A DNA stretch of 64,000 nucleotides from Streptomyces hygroscopicus (lineage in GTDB: Bacteria > Actinomycetota > Actinomycetes > Streptomycetales > Streptomycetaceae). Shown piece by piece: positions 33,116 through 41,840 of the stretch (positions within the stretch are counted from its first letter, which is position 1; each line of letters begins with the position of its first letter). The notes beneath the pieces are model-generated. The model searched no databases. It was not told the origin of the DNA and saw only the letters and a program-made list of their open reading frames with translations. The DNA lies in contig CP018627.1 of assembly GCA_002021875.1 (NCBI GenBank), forward strand, positions 6,820,001-6,884,000, read 5' to 3'. A program made the position numbers and the translations under genes.

Positions 33116-34574
33116 TCCGCCGACGTATGACGTGGCTGTCGTGGGCGCGGGACCCGCCGGGCTCTCCGCCGCCGTCGGCGCCGCCGAGGCGGGCCTGGAA
33201 GTGGCCCTTGTCGACGCGGGGCGCCTGCCCGGCGGCCAGTACTGGCGCCACGACGATGAACACTCCCCGCACCCCGGCCACCGCGACGGGCGGCTCTTCG
33301 CCCGCCTCCGCGCCCGGCTGCACCACCAGCGTCGACTCGGCCGCCTCCACTACCTCCCCGGCCATCAGGTCTGGCTGATCGACCGCCCCCGCCCGGACAC
33401 CGGGCCGTTCACCCTGCGTCTGAACGGTCCGTACGACACGGCCCCCGTCGAGCGGGACCGGGTGTGCGCCCGCGCTCTGGTGCTCTGCTGCGGCGCCCAC
33501 GACCGCCAACTGCCGGTTCCTGGCTGGGATTTGCCCGGGGTGATGGCGGCCGGAGGTGTCCAGGCGCTGCTGAAGGGGCATCGGACGGCGGCGGGCCGTC
33601 GGGCGGTGGCCGCGGGCACGGGCCCGTTCCTGCTGCCGGTGGCGACGGGCCTGGCTCAGGCGGGTGTGCGCGTCCTGGCCGTATGCGAGGCCAACCCGGC
33701 GCACGGCTGGCTGCGCCACCTGGGCGGGGCGGCGCGGGCGCCCGCCAAGTCCGCCGAGGCGCTGCGGTACGCGGCGCTGATGGCCCGCCACCGCATCCCG
33801 TACCGGACACGGGCCGCGGTGACCGAGATCCTGGGCGAGGACCGGGTGCGCGGGGTGCGGCTCGACGGCGGCGAGGTGCTCGAGGCCGATCTGGTGGCGC
33901 TGGGCTGGGGGTTCACCCCCGCCCTCGAACTGCCCCTGATGGTCGGCGCCGCCACCCGGCGCGACCTCGACGGCTCCCTCGTCGCCGTGGTCGACGCCCG
34001 CCAGCGCACCACCGTCCCGGGCGTCCTGGCCGCGGGGGAGACCACGGGCGTGGGCGGCGCCGCGCCGGCCGTCGCCGAGGGACGCATGGCCGCCCTGACC
34101 CTGGCGGCGGCCCACGGGCTGCCGGTCGATCCGCGCGCCGTGCGACGGCTGCGCACCAAGATCCGCCACGGCCGGGCCTTCGCCGCCGCCCTGCACCGCA
34201 CCTACCCCGTGCCCGCCGGGTGGACTGACCGATTGACCGAACGCACGGTGGTCTGCCGCTGCGAGGAGGTCACCTACGGGGAGCTGTGCCGCGCCCGCAG
34301 CGAGCTCGGCGCCGAGGACCCCCGCACCATGAAGCTCCTGGCCCGCCCGGGGATGGGCTGGTGCCAGGGCCGGATCTGCGGGTTCGCCGTCGCCGCCGTC
34401 ACCGCGTCGCTGACCGGCCGCCCGGCCACGGCGGAGGATCTACGGCCGCTCTCGGCACGGCCGTTCGCGGCCCCGGTGACGCTGGGGGAGCTGGCGGGGA
34501 TGGCGGACGCGGACGAGGAGCCCGGAGCCGACGCGGACGAGGAGCCCGGAACCGGCGCCGACGGCGAGCCCTGA
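33105..34574 (+). CDS. FAD/NAD(P)-binding subunit with BFD-like [2Fe-2S] domain
   Basis: About 489 residues. An N-terminal FAD-binding motif (VAVVGAGPAGLSAAVGAAEA), a second nucleotide-binding region, and a C-terminal bacterioferritin-ferredoxin-like cluster site (VVCRCEEVTYGELCRA ... GWCQGRICG) define the large subunit of D-hydroxyproline dehydrogenase or related opine oxidases. Three in-frame starts (33096, 33099, 33105) overlap the ferredoxin gene; 33105 is used. The C-terminus has an acidic repeat (DADEEPGADADEEPG). It transfers electrons from the DAO-type subunit to an acceptor. Confidence 0.88.
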   Translation: MSTDPPTYDVAVVGAGPAGLSAAVGAAEAGLEVALVDAGRLPGGQYWRHDDEHSPHPGHRDGRLFARLRARLHHQRRLGRLHYLPGHQVWLIDRPRPDTGPFTLRLNGPYDTAPVERDRVCARALVLCCGAHDRQLPVPGWDLPGVMAAGGVQALLKGHRTAAGRRAVAAGTGPFLLPVATGLAQAGVRVLAVCEANPAHGWLRHLGGAARAPAKSAEALRYAALMARHRIPYRTRAAVTEILGEDRVRGVRLDGGEVLEADLVALGWGFTPALELPLMVGAATRRDLDGSLVAVVDARQRTTVPGVLAAGETTGVGGAAPAVAEGRMAALTLAAAHGLPVDPRAVRRLRTKIRHGRAFAAALHRTYPVPAGWTDRLTERTVVCRCEEVTYGELCRARSELGAEDPRTMKLLARPGMGWCQGRICGFAVAAVTASLTGRPATAEDLRPLSARPFAAPVTLGELAGMADADEEPGADADEEPGTGADGEP

Positions 34575-34685
34575 GCTCACGTTCGTTTCCCCTCGCGCAG
34601 ATGCCAGCCTTCGTACCCGAATCGTTGGACGAATACCACCTGACCGCCGTGTACCGGCTCGCAGATGCGGCGCTACCATCGGCGG

Positions 34686-35075
34686 ATGCATACGTACCGG
34701 ATCGGTGAGGCCGCGGCCCTGATGGGGGTCAGCGCCGACACCCTGCGGCGCTGGGTCGACAGCGGACGGCTGGCCGCCGAACGGGACGAGCAGGGGCGCC
34801 GGATCATCCCGGGCCCGGCGCTCGCCGCGTTCGCCCGCGAGGTCGCCAGCAGCGCGGAGCGCGACAACCCCGGCTCCTCGGCCCGCAATCGCTTCTCGGG
34901 GATCGTCACCGAGGTGATCCTGGGCGATGTGTCCGCGCAGGTGGAGATCCAGGCCGGGCCGTTCCGCGTGGTGTCCATGATCAGCCGGGAGTCGGCGGAG
35001 GAGCTGAAGCTGGAGCCCGGCGTTCCGGCCGTCGGCGTGATCAAGTCGACCAACGTGGTCGTGGAAACCCCGTGA
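34686..35075 (+). CDS. excisionase/MerR-type HTH fused to a TOBE (molbindin) domain
   Basis: This 129-residue protein has an N-terminal helix-turn-helix (YRIGEAAALMGVSADTLRRW) of the excisionase/MerR type and a C-terminal TOBE domain (FSGIVTEVILGDVSAQVEIQ, ISRESAEELKLEPGVPAVGV) that binds molybdate or tungstate. It is a compact functional analogue of ModE. The ATG at 34686 is used, with a longer frame open upstream. It stands directly before modABC and probably regulates those genes in response to oxyanion. Confidence 0.88.
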   Translation: MHTYRIGEAAALMGVSADTLRRWVDSGRLAAERDEQGRRIIPGPALAAFAREVASSAERDNPGSSARNRFSGIVTEVILGDVSAQVEIQAGPFRVVSMISRESAEELKLEPGVPAVGVIKSTNVVVETP

Positions 35076-35140
35076 GCACGCGCGCCGAGAGCGGCAGAGG
35101 CGGCAGCGGCAGCAGAGGCAGAGAGGGAGAGACAGACTCC

Positions 35141-35977
35141 ATGACGACCCGTTCCGTATCCGGATCCCGACCCCGAGTCCGTTGGACCTACCGTGCGGTG
35201 GGCGGTTTCGCGCTCGCCGCCATGGCGCTCACCGCCTGCTCCTCCGGCGACTCCGACGACTCCTCCAAGAAGTCCGACTCCGGCTCCTCCTCGAAGAAGC
35301 CGTCCGGCACGGTGACCGTGTTCGCGGCGGCCTCGCTGAAGGAGAGCTTCACCGCGCTGGGCAAGACCTTCGAGAAGGAACACCCCGGCACCAAGGTCTC
35401 CTTCAACTTCGGCGGCAGCGACGCCCTCGCGGCCAGCATCACCTCCGGCGCGCCCGCCGATGTCTTCGCCGCCGCGAGCCCGAAGACCATGAAGACCGTC
35501 ACCGACGCCAAGGACGCCAAGGGCACCCCGGCCACCTTCGTCCGCAATCAGCTCGAGATCGCGACCCTCCCGGGCAACCCGAAGAAGATCGCGACGCTGA
35601 AGGACCTCACCCGCTCCGGCCTGAAGGTCGCGTTGTGCGCCAAGGAGGTGCCCTGCGGCGCGGCGGCCCAGAAGGCGCTGGACGCGTCCAAGCTGAAGCT
35701 CACCCCGGTCTCGTACGAGCAGGACGTCAAGGGCGCGCTGACCAAGGTGCAGCTCAAGGAGGTGGACGCCTCCGTCGTCTACAAGACCGATGTGAAGGCG
35801 GCGGGCGGCAAGGTCGCGGGCGTGGAGTTCCCCGAGTCCAAGCAGGCCATCAACGACTATCCGATCGCCCTGCTGAAGAACGCCCCCAACGCCGAGGCGG
35901 CCACCGCCTTCATCGACCTGGTGAAGTCCGCGCAGGGCCAGCAGGTGCTCGGCGAGGCCGGTTTCCTCAAGCCGTGA
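35141..35977 (+). CDS. modA: molybdate ABC transporter substrate-binding lipoprotein
   Basis: This 278-residue lipoprotein has the lipobox MALTACSSG near residue 33, a Ser/Lys-rich linker and a type II periplasmic-binding fold with VTVFAAASLKESFTAL, NFGGSDALAASITSGAPADV and VVYKTDVKAA, characteristic of ModA. It captures molybdate outside the membrane. ATG at 35141 with a purine-rich GAGAGGGAGA sequence upstream; an in-frame GTG at 35072 overlapping the HTH-TOBE stop is less likely because it would extend the signal peptide. Its stop overlaps the modB start. Confidence 0.95.
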   Translation: MTTRSVSGSRPRVRWTYRAVGGFALAAMALTACSSGDSDDSSKKSDSGSSSKKPSGTVTVFAAASLKESFTALGKTFEKEHPGTKVSFNFGGSDALAASITSGAPADVFAAASPKTMKTVTDAKDAKGTPATFVRNQLEIATLPGNPKKIATLKDLTRSGLKVALCAKEVPCGAAAQKALDASKLKLTPVSYEQDVKGALTKVQLKEVDASVVYKTDVKAAGGKVAGVEFPESKQAINDYPIALLKNAPNAEAATAFIDLVKSAQGQQVLGEAGFLKP

Positions 35978-36867
35978 CGGAGCCGAAGGCGGGGACGCCG
36001 AAGGCGGGGGCAGTGCCGGACGCCGCGACCGGCCCGGCGGAGGTTCTGGACGGCGGCTCGCGCCGACGGTCCGGCACCCCCCGCTTCCGGACGGGGGTCC
36101 CGCTGCCGCTGCTGCTGCCCGCCCTCGGCGGCCTGGTCTTCCTGGTGCTTCCGCTGGTGGCGCTGCTGGTCCGCGCGCCCTGGCGGAGCCTGCCCGACCA
36201 GCTCACGAGTGTCGCGGTGTGGCAGGCGCTGCGGCTTTCGCTGATCACCGCGACCGCCGCCACCGCCGTGGCGCTGGTGCTGGGCGTGCCGCTGGCCTGG
36301 CTGCTGGCCCGCGCCCGCTTCCCCGGCCGCCGGCTGGTGCGCGCCCTGGTGACCCTGCCGCTGGTGCTGCCGCCGGTGGTGGGCGGTGTGGCGCTGCTGC
36401 TCGCGCTGGGCCGCAACGGGATCGTCGGCCGCTGGCTGGACTCGGCGTTCGGCATCACGCTGCCGTTCACCACGGCGGGGGTGGTGGTCGCGGAGGCGTT
36501 CGTGGCGATGCCGTTCCTCGTGATCAGCGTCGAGGGCACGCTGCGGGCCGCCGATCCGCGCTACGAAGAGGCCGCCACCACCCTCGGCGCCTCGCGTTTC
36601 ACCGCCTTCTGGCGCGTCACCCTGCCGATGGTCGCGCCCGGCGTGGCCGCGGGCGCGGTGCTGGCGTGGGCACGGGCGCTGGGCGAGTTCGGCGCCACCA
36701 TCACGTTCGCGGGCAACTTCCCCGGCCGTACGCAGACGATGCCGCTGTCGGTGTATCTCGCGCTGCAGAGCGACCCGGCCGCCGCCATCGCGCTCAGCCT
36801 CGTCCTGCTGGCCGTCTCCATCGCGGTCCTGGCCGGGCTGCGCGACCGCTGGATGGCCGCCTCATGA
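35974..36867 (+). CDS. modB: molybdate ABC transporter permease
   Basis: This 297-residue protein has five to six membrane helices and the inner-membrane-component loop EEAATTLGASRFTAFWRVTLP, which docks with the ATPase. The RALGEFGATITFAGNFPGRT segment is diagnostic for ModB. The first 35 residues are an unusual Pro/Gly/Lys-rich cytoplasmic extension. GTG start overlaps the modA stop; its own stop overlaps the modC ATG. Confidence 0.95.
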   Translation: MTEPKAGTPKAGAVPDAATGPAEVLDGGSRRRSGTPRFRTGVPLPLLLPALGGLVFLVLPLVALLVRAPWRSLPDQLTSVAVWQALRLSLITATAATAVALVLGVPLAWLLARARFPGRRLVRALVTLPLVLPPVVGGVALLLALGRNGIVGRWLDSAFGITLPFTTAGVVVAEAFVAMPFLVISVEGTLRAADPRYEEAATTLGASRFTAFWRVTLPMVAPGVAAGAVLAWARALGEFGATITFAGNFPGRTQTMPLSVYLALQSDPAAAIALSLVLLAVSIAVLAGLRDRWMAAS

Positions 36868-37961
36868 CCACGGGCACGTCTCTCGCCGAGAACGCCGGGC
36901 CGCGCACCGACGGCCTCGACGCCCGCCTCGTCGTGGACCGCGGCACCTTCCGCCTCGACCTCCGGCTGTCCGCCGCGCCCGGCGAGGTGGTCGCCCTGCT
37001 CGGGCCCAACGGCGCGGGCAAGACCACCGCACTGCGCGCCCTGGCCGGGCTCACCCCGCTCACCACGGGGGCGCTGCGGCTGGACGGCCGGACCCTGGAG
37101 GAGCCGGAGCGCCGGCTGAGGACCCCGCCCGAACACCGCCCGGTCGGTGTCGTCTTCCAGGACTATCTGCTCTTCCCCCACCTCACCGCGCTCGACAACG
37201 TGGCCTTCGGCCCGCGCTGCCACGGGGTGCCGAAGGCGGAGGCCCGCGCCCAGGCGGCCGACTGGCTGGAGCGGATGGGCCTGACCGACCGCGCGGGCGC
37301 CAAACCCCGTGCCCTGTCGGGCGGTCAGGCACAGCGGGTCGCCCTCGCCCGCGCCCTCGCCACCCGTCCCCGGCTGCTCCTGCTGGACGAGCCACTGGCC
37401 GCGCTGGACGCCCGCACCCGCCTCGACGTGCGCGCCGGGCTCCGCCGCCATCTGGCCGAGTTCGAGGCGGTGGCCGTCCTGGTCACCCATGACCCGCTGG
37501 ACGCGATGGTGCTCGCCGACCGGCTCGTGGTCGTGGAGGAGGGCCGTATCGTCCAGGAGGGCGCCCCCTCGGACATCTCCCGCCGCCCCCGTACCGACTA
37601 CATCGCCAGCCTCGTCGGCCTCAACCTCTACCAGGGCCGCGCCGACGGCCACACCGTACGGCTCGACGGCGGCGCCACGATCACCACCACCGAGGACCTC
37701 ACCGGCCCGGTCTTCGTCGCCTTCCCACCCGCCGCGGTCACCCTCCACCGCGACCGCCCCGACTCCAGCGCACGCAACCTGTGGCGGCTGGAGGTCGCCG
37801 GTATGGAGTCGCACGGCGACCAGATCCGCGTCGACCTCACCGGCGAACTGCCCCTGCTGGCCGACCTCACGACGGTGGCGGTGGCCGAACTGTCCCTCCA
37901 CCCGGGCCGCATCGTCTGGGCCACCCTCAAGGCGACCCAGACCCACGCGTATCCGGCGTAA
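36864..37961 (+). CDS. modC: molybdate ABC transporter ATP-binding protein
   Basis: This 365-residue ATPase has Walker A GPNGAGKTT (about residues 47-55), Q-loop VFQDYLLFPHLTALDN, signature ALSGGQAQRVALARAL, Walker B LLLLDEPLAALD, and switch histidine VTHDP. The C-terminal region from about residue 290 corresponds to a molybdate-binding TOBE domain. It energises molybdate uptake through ModB. ATG overlaps the modB stop. The gene converges on a small leftward gene only 15 bases away. Confidence 0.95.
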   Translation: MTTGTSLAENAGPRTDGLDARLVVDRGTFRLDLRLSAAPGEVVALLGPNGAGKTTALRALAGLTPLTTGALRLDGRTLEEPERRLRTPPEHRPVGVVFQDYLLFPHLTALDNVAFGPRCHGVPKAEARAQAADWLERMGLTDRAGAKPRALSGGQAQRVALARALATRPRLLLLDEPLAALDARTRLDVRAGLRRHLAEFEAVAVLVTHDPLDAMVLADRLVVVEEGRIVQEGAPSDISRRPRTDYIASLVGLNLYQGRADGHTVRLDGGATITTTEDLTGPVFVAFPPAAVTLHRDRPDSSARNLWRLEVAGMESHGDQIRVDLTGELPLLADLTTVAVAELSLHPGRIVWATLKATQTHAYPA

Positions 37962-37976
37962 GCCGGTCCAGCACAC

Positions 37977-38216
37977 CTACGCGCCATCTTGGCCCTCCCC
38001 GCAGAGCGGCCGACACACCCACAGTTCGACCTCCTGGGGCCTGCTGCCGCAGGTCCACACGACCGTGCCGAGCGACTGATCGGCGTACAGCCGCCGCCCG
38101 CACAGGGCGCAGTGCCAGCCCTCCAGTTGCGGTCCGGTCAGCGTGTCGGGATCCGGCAACTCGATGCCCCGCGCTGCCGCGAGCGGCTGCTGGGCGGCTG
38201 AACCCCCGTCGGTCAC
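37977..38216 (-). CDS. small cysteine-motif hypothetical protein
   Basis: This 79-residue protein has a CxxC pair (HCALCGRRLYADQSLG) and two more cysteines in VVWTCGSRPQEVELWVCRPLC, so it could bind one zinc ion. GTG at 38216 overlaps the stop of the preceding gene, so the two are co-translated. Small proteins of this kind are common in Streptomyces next to XRE-TPR regulators, but no function is known. Confidence 0.8.
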   Translation of the reverse strand: MTDGGSAAQQPLAAARGIELPDPDTLTGPQLEGWHCALCGRRLYADQSLGTVVWTCGSRPQEVELWVCRPLCGEGQDGA

Positions 38217-38656
38217 CGGTCGTCCTCCTCGCCGATCCCGAGCTCGGCGACGGCCGCTCGGGCGAGGGCCTCGCGGAGCCGATTGGCGTCGGTGAGATAT
38301 CGCCCCGGCCCGAGCGGCACGCGCCAGTGCAGATACGGCCCGCTGGTGCGGTCGATGGGGGGAACCCCGATGTACGAGGTCTCGACGCGGCCCGTCCCGA
38401 GCGTCTGAACCTGCCGGATGCGTCGCCAGTACTGGGCGCTTCCCGGCCGGATGAGCCAGTACATGAGGTTGTAGTCGGCGATGACGGCGCCGGTTCCCCC
38501 ACCGAGTAACTCCAGCGCCCGCCCGCCAAGCGCCTCCGGCGCCCGTACGACGTCCCAGTGCGGGCCGACCCGCACCATCTCTACGTCGGCGCCGCGCGGT
38601 GGCGCCCATGTTTGTGGGTTAGGGGTGCTGGTGTGCACGGAAGCCCCCGGCGTCAT
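38213..38656 (-). CDS. hypothetical protein with a TTA codon, linked to XRE module
   Basis: This 147-residue protein contains GGRALELLGGGTGAVIADYN and a WLIRPGSAQYW segment resembling the N-terminal part of bifunctional DNA primase/polymerase-like hypothetical proteins seen around Streptomyces integrative elements and regulators. Leu50 is a TTA codon (38507-38509). Its stop overlaps the start of the small cysteine-rich gene. The start ATG at 38656 lacks a strong ribosome-binding site, so the N-terminus could be shorter. Function unknown. Confidence 0.75.
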   Translation of the reverse strand: MTPGASVHTSTPNPQTWAPPRGADVEMVRVGPHWDVVRAPEALGGRALELLGGGTGAVIADYNLMYWLIRPGSAQYWRRIRQVQTLGTGRVETSYIGVPPIDRTSGPYLHWRVPLGPGRYLTDANRLREALARAAVAELGIGEEDDR

Positions 38657-38740
38657 GGGTGGTCAGTTGATGACTGACCGTAGAGACACCGGCGGCTGCC
38701 CACCCGAGCTGTCAGTTCGGGCGAACCACGGGCTCGGTGG

Positions 38741-39940
38741 TCAGAAGACTCCGACCCGCTCCGCTAGCTTCTCAGCCTGCCGGGCATGCATCGCCCGACC
38801 TCGTCGGATCACCGTGAGCATGAGCTTTCGCGCCAGGGGCGTACGCGCCAGGTCTTCCGGGGCCAAGTCCTCAAGTTCCAGCAGGTTCAGGAGCACCGCC
38901 GCGTCGTCGCGACGCAAGTTGTGACAGCGTGCTACCTCCAGATTGAAGGTGAACGATCGCTCCATGGACGGCAGATCACTGGTGTCCACTGCGTCTGCCA
39001 CCTGTAGCGCCTCGCTTGCGTCGCCCGCTTCCATCTCGATGCTGACCTCGTGCAAGACCACGTTCGTCGGCCCGAAAACGGTCCACATGATGTTGCCTTC
39101 TCCGACGCTCCGAGCCGCTGGACGGGCGTGGTTCCTCAGCCTGTCCCGTGCCGCAGACCATTCACGACGCCGGGACTCCGCGACGACCGCAACGAGATGG
39201 AGCGCCCCTGACATCGCGACCCTGTCCGGCTCCGCCATTGGCGATCGGCGTAGCTCCTCGACCGCGCGGAGCGCGACCTGCTCGGCGCCGTCCAGTTCCT
39301 GAGCGGCCAGTAGAACGTGCCCCAGGTTCCACTGGGCGGCCGCCATGCGCAGTGGGTCATCCGCTTCCTCGGCTGCCCGTACGGCCCGATCGGCGGCCAT
39401 CATCGACAGATCCACCCGGCTGGTGCGCCGCAGGTACGACCGCAACAGGAAGTAGAGGTCAGCCCTCACACGCATGATGCTTCGGCGCTGGGCGGGGTCC
39501 GTGGCCGAGCGGGCGGTCCGGGCAGCCTGCTCGGTATCCGCGATCAGGCCGGGCAGAACGCCTGCCATGTCGGTGAATCGGGTCTCGCTGCTCTGCCAGA
39601 TCCGCCAGGCGCTGTCCACACGCTCGCGCAGTGCTGTCGGCTCGGCGGAGGAAGCGCCACAAGGTTGCCCGTAGCCCATCAAAGCCTGCACAATCGCGGG
39701 CTCGGTCGTGTCCAGGGATACGCGGCTGCCTGTGGGCATGTCGGCAAGCAGCGCGGCAGTGGGCACTCCGAGCTCCTGGGCGATGGCGTGCAGGATGGGC
39801 AGCGACGGCACCTTTAAGCCCCGTTCGATCTGGGACAGGTAATCGGGAGCGATGCCGACGAGCCCAGCCACGACATCTTGGCGCCGCTCGCCGCGGTAGT
39901 GCCTGATCCTGTCGCCGATGGGCAGATCGGATGCGACCAT
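38741..39940 (-). CDS. XRE-family regulator with TPR-like domain (TTA codon)
   Basis: This 399-residue protein has an N-terminal HTH (IGDRIRHYRGERRQDVVAGL, APDYLSQIERGLKVPSLPIL) and a long helical repeat region (ADLYFLLRSYLRRTSRVDLS, AAAQWNLGHVLLAAQELDGA), like the regulator at 15297. GGAGG lies seven bases before the ATG at 39940, so the in-frame ATG-like start upstream is rejected. Leu42 is a TTA codon (39815-39817). It diverges from a HAD phosphatase gene across 83 bases that carry two CGTATG direct repeats, and precedes the two small genes to its left. Confidence 0.9.
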   Translation of the reverse strand: MVASDLPIGDRIRHYRGERRQDVVAGLVGIAPDYLSQIERGLKVPSLPILHAIAQELGVPTAALLADMPTGSRVSLDTTEPAIVQALMGYGQPCGASSAEPTALRERVDSAWRIWQSSETRFTDMAGVLPGLIADTEQAARTARSATDPAQRRSIMRVRADLYFLLRSYLRRTSRVDLSMMAADRAVRAAEEADDPLRMAAAQWNLGHVLLAAQELDGAEQVALRAVEELRRSPMAEPDRVAMSGALHLVAVVAESRRREWSAARDRLRNHARPAARSVGEGNIMWTVFGPTNVVLHEVSIEMEAGDASEALQVADAVDTSDLPSMERSFTFNLEVARCHNLRRDDAAVLLNLLELEDLAPEDLARTPLARKLMLTVIRRGRAMHARQAEKLAERVGVF

Positions 39941-40023
39941 GCCTACCTCCGTACGTATGCCCACTCAGCGTATGGTGCCCGTCACCAACGGGGGTCGGTA
40001 TCCAACGATCGGAAGGCAATACA

Positions 40024-40695
40024 GTGCCGCTGCTCGTGTTGTGGGACATCGACCACACACTCGTGGATACCCGAGGAGTCGGCCGCGAGATCTGGGCTGA
40101 AGCGTTCGAAGAGGTCGCCGGCCAGCCCATGCGGGAGCAGGCGAAGACCGACGGATCGACCGAGGCGGTCATCCTCCGGGAAACGCTGAGACTCCATGGA
40201 CTGCAGGACAGCCGTGACCTGTTCGAGCGGTTCGCCCAGGCACTCGGAGCCGCCCACGTACGTCGCGCGGCCGACCTACGCGAACGCGGGCATGCCCTCC
40301 CCGGAGTGCCACCACTGCTCGCGGCCCTTGCGGCGCGGGACGGGGTCACGCAGACCGTGATGACTGGCAACGTCCGGGCTGCCGCAGAGGTGAAGTTGAC
40401 CGCGTTCGGTCTCGACCACTACATCGACCTCTCGATCGGAGCCTTCGGCGAGGACGCGGACGAACGCCCGCAGTTGGTGCGCACTGTTCTGCGGCGTGCT
40501 CAGATGCCGTCAGAGGACGCTGTCCTTGTCGGGGATACGCCATACGACGTCGAGGGCGGCCTGAGCTGCGGCGTCCGCGTCATCGGCGTGGCCACCGGGC
40601 GTACCGATGCGGACGATCTGCGGGCCGCCGGAGCTACGGAAGTCATCGAGGATCTCGCGGATACGGAGAAAATGCTGAAGCTCCTGACGAAGTGA
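40024..40695 (+). CDS. HAD-family hydrolase (phosphatase)
   Basis: This 223-residue haloacid-dehalogenase-type phosphatase has motif I WDIDHTLVDT (D8 and D10 from the GTG start), motif II VMTGN, a helical cap in between, and motif IV VGDTPYDVEGG. It resembles phosphoglycolate-phosphatase-like enzymes, but the substrate is unknown. GTG at 40024 has GGAAGG upstream. It is divergent from the XRE-TPR gene, an arrangement that suggests shared control. Confidence 0.9.
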   Translation: MPLLVLWDIDHTLVDTRGVGREIWAEAFEEVAGQPMREQAKTDGSTEAVILRETLRLHGLQDSRDLFERFAQALGAAHVRRAADLRERGHALPGVPPLLAALAARDGVTQTVMTGNVRAAAEVKLTAFGLDHYIDLSIGAFGEDADERPQLVRTVLRRAQMPSEDAVLVGDTPYDVEGGLSCGVRVIGVATGRTDADDLRAAGATEVIEDLADTEKMLKLLTK

Positions 40696-40781
40696 ATGGG
40701 GCATCCCGGAGGGCATGACGATCCATCCGGGCCCTTGCCTGTCCGGCCTGAAGTGGGCCCGGCTGGGGCAGGCTGGGGGAC

Positions 40782-41552
40782 ATGATGCGGGGGGAGCCCA
40801 GGCAGGGTGAGCGGTTTGCGCGGCGGGCCGCGTGGCGTCGGTATGTCGTCGCGTCCGTGGTGAGCGGGGTGGCTGTCGCGGTGGCGGTCACGCATGTGCT
40901 GGCGCCGGACCTGAAGATAGACAACGTCACCGTGGCGCTCCTGGTGGTGGCCGTCGTGCCCTGGCTGCGCGATCTGCTCAACAGCATCGAACTGCCGGGC
41001 GGGGTCCGACTGGAGTTCAAGGAGGCGGTCGAGCAGCGCATCGAGGCCGCCGAGCGCATCGCCGACGCCGCCCTCGTCGGAAGCGGCGACGACGGACCGG
41101 AGACCGACGACCCCACGGCGCTGGCGGACGTGCGCCGACTGGCCGCCGAATACCTGGAGGTCCGTAGGTCGATGGCCAGTGGATCGGCCCGTACGCAGCG
41201 TATGAGCGGCATCTTCGCGCGGCTGGTGCGCACCACCCAGCGGCTCGCGGCCCCCGACCTGGACGGCTGGCTCACCTCCCCGGACGGCGGTCTGCGGCTG
41301 GCGGCGTACGCCCGGCTGTACGCGGTGCCGGTACCCGACGCGCTGACCCTTCTCGCCGACGCCGTCGTCAGGGAGCCGCTCGCCTTCAACCAGTACTGGG
41401 GCATTCACGCGCTCGACAAGGTCGTGGACGCCGTCGGGGTCGAGGATGTGCCGCCGGGGGTCGTCCGCCGTCTGGAGGACTGCCGACCGCGTGGCAGCGA
41501 CCGGGTGGCCCTCCTGCGACGTCTGATCACCAAGCTCCACGGCCTCCAATAG
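40782..41552 (+). CDS. hypothetical protein with two N-terminal TM helices
   Basis: This 256-residue protein has a basic N-terminus, one or two membrane helices (VVASVVSGVAVAVAVTHVLA, VTVALLVVAVVPWL), then a helical soluble part (FKEAVEQRIEAAERIADAAL, LADVRRLAAEYLEVRRSM) that is predicted to be cytoplasmic. No family was recognised. GGGGGA lies before the ATG. It follows the HAD gene by 86 bases, so co-transcription is possible. Confidence 0.7.
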   Translation: MMRGEPRQGERFARRAAWRRYVVASVVSGVAVAVAVTHVLAPDLKIDNVTVALLVVAVVPWLRDLLNSIELPGGVRLEFKEAVEQRIEAAERIADAALVGSGDDGPETDDPTALADVRRLAAEYLEVRRSMASGSARTQRMSGIFARLVRTTQRLAAPDLDGWLTSPDGGLRLAAYARLYAVPVPDALTLLADAVVREPLAFNQYWGIHALDKVVDAVGVEDVPPGVVRRLEDCRPRGSDRVALLRRLITKLHGLQ

Positions 41553-41599
41553 CGGTCTGGCGCCGCCGCCAGGACCCCATCCGGACCGACGGCCCCTCC

Positions 41600-41671
41600 G
41601 GGTACCCCCCCCAAAAAAACCGCTTGATCTGAAGCAACTAATTTGTCAAGCATTTTCAAGAGGGGTACCCC
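41600..41671. promoter_or_regulatory. AT-rich island between GGGTACCCC motifs
   Basis: GGGTACCCC (41600-41608) and GGGGTACCCC (41662-41671) flank a stretch with a C8 run, an A7 run and the AT-rich AAGCAACTAATTTGTCAAG. On the lower strand this reads TTGACA followed by AT-rich sequence, like a promoter -35 with an operator. In a genome of this GC content the composition is striking. Function is inferred. Confidence 0.4.
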
Positions 41672-41840
41672 AACCCCCTCCCGGCTGCCCGGCACCACCC
41701 CCAGCCGCCGACCAGCGCAGCCGCCACCGGCGCACGCACCCACCGACCCGGCGCCCGGCGGCGGCGCCGCGCCCCCCCACTCCCGCCGCCGCTGCTCAAT
41801 TGCGCCGAAGGCGCGAAACGGCGCCGCACCCAACCAAGCC

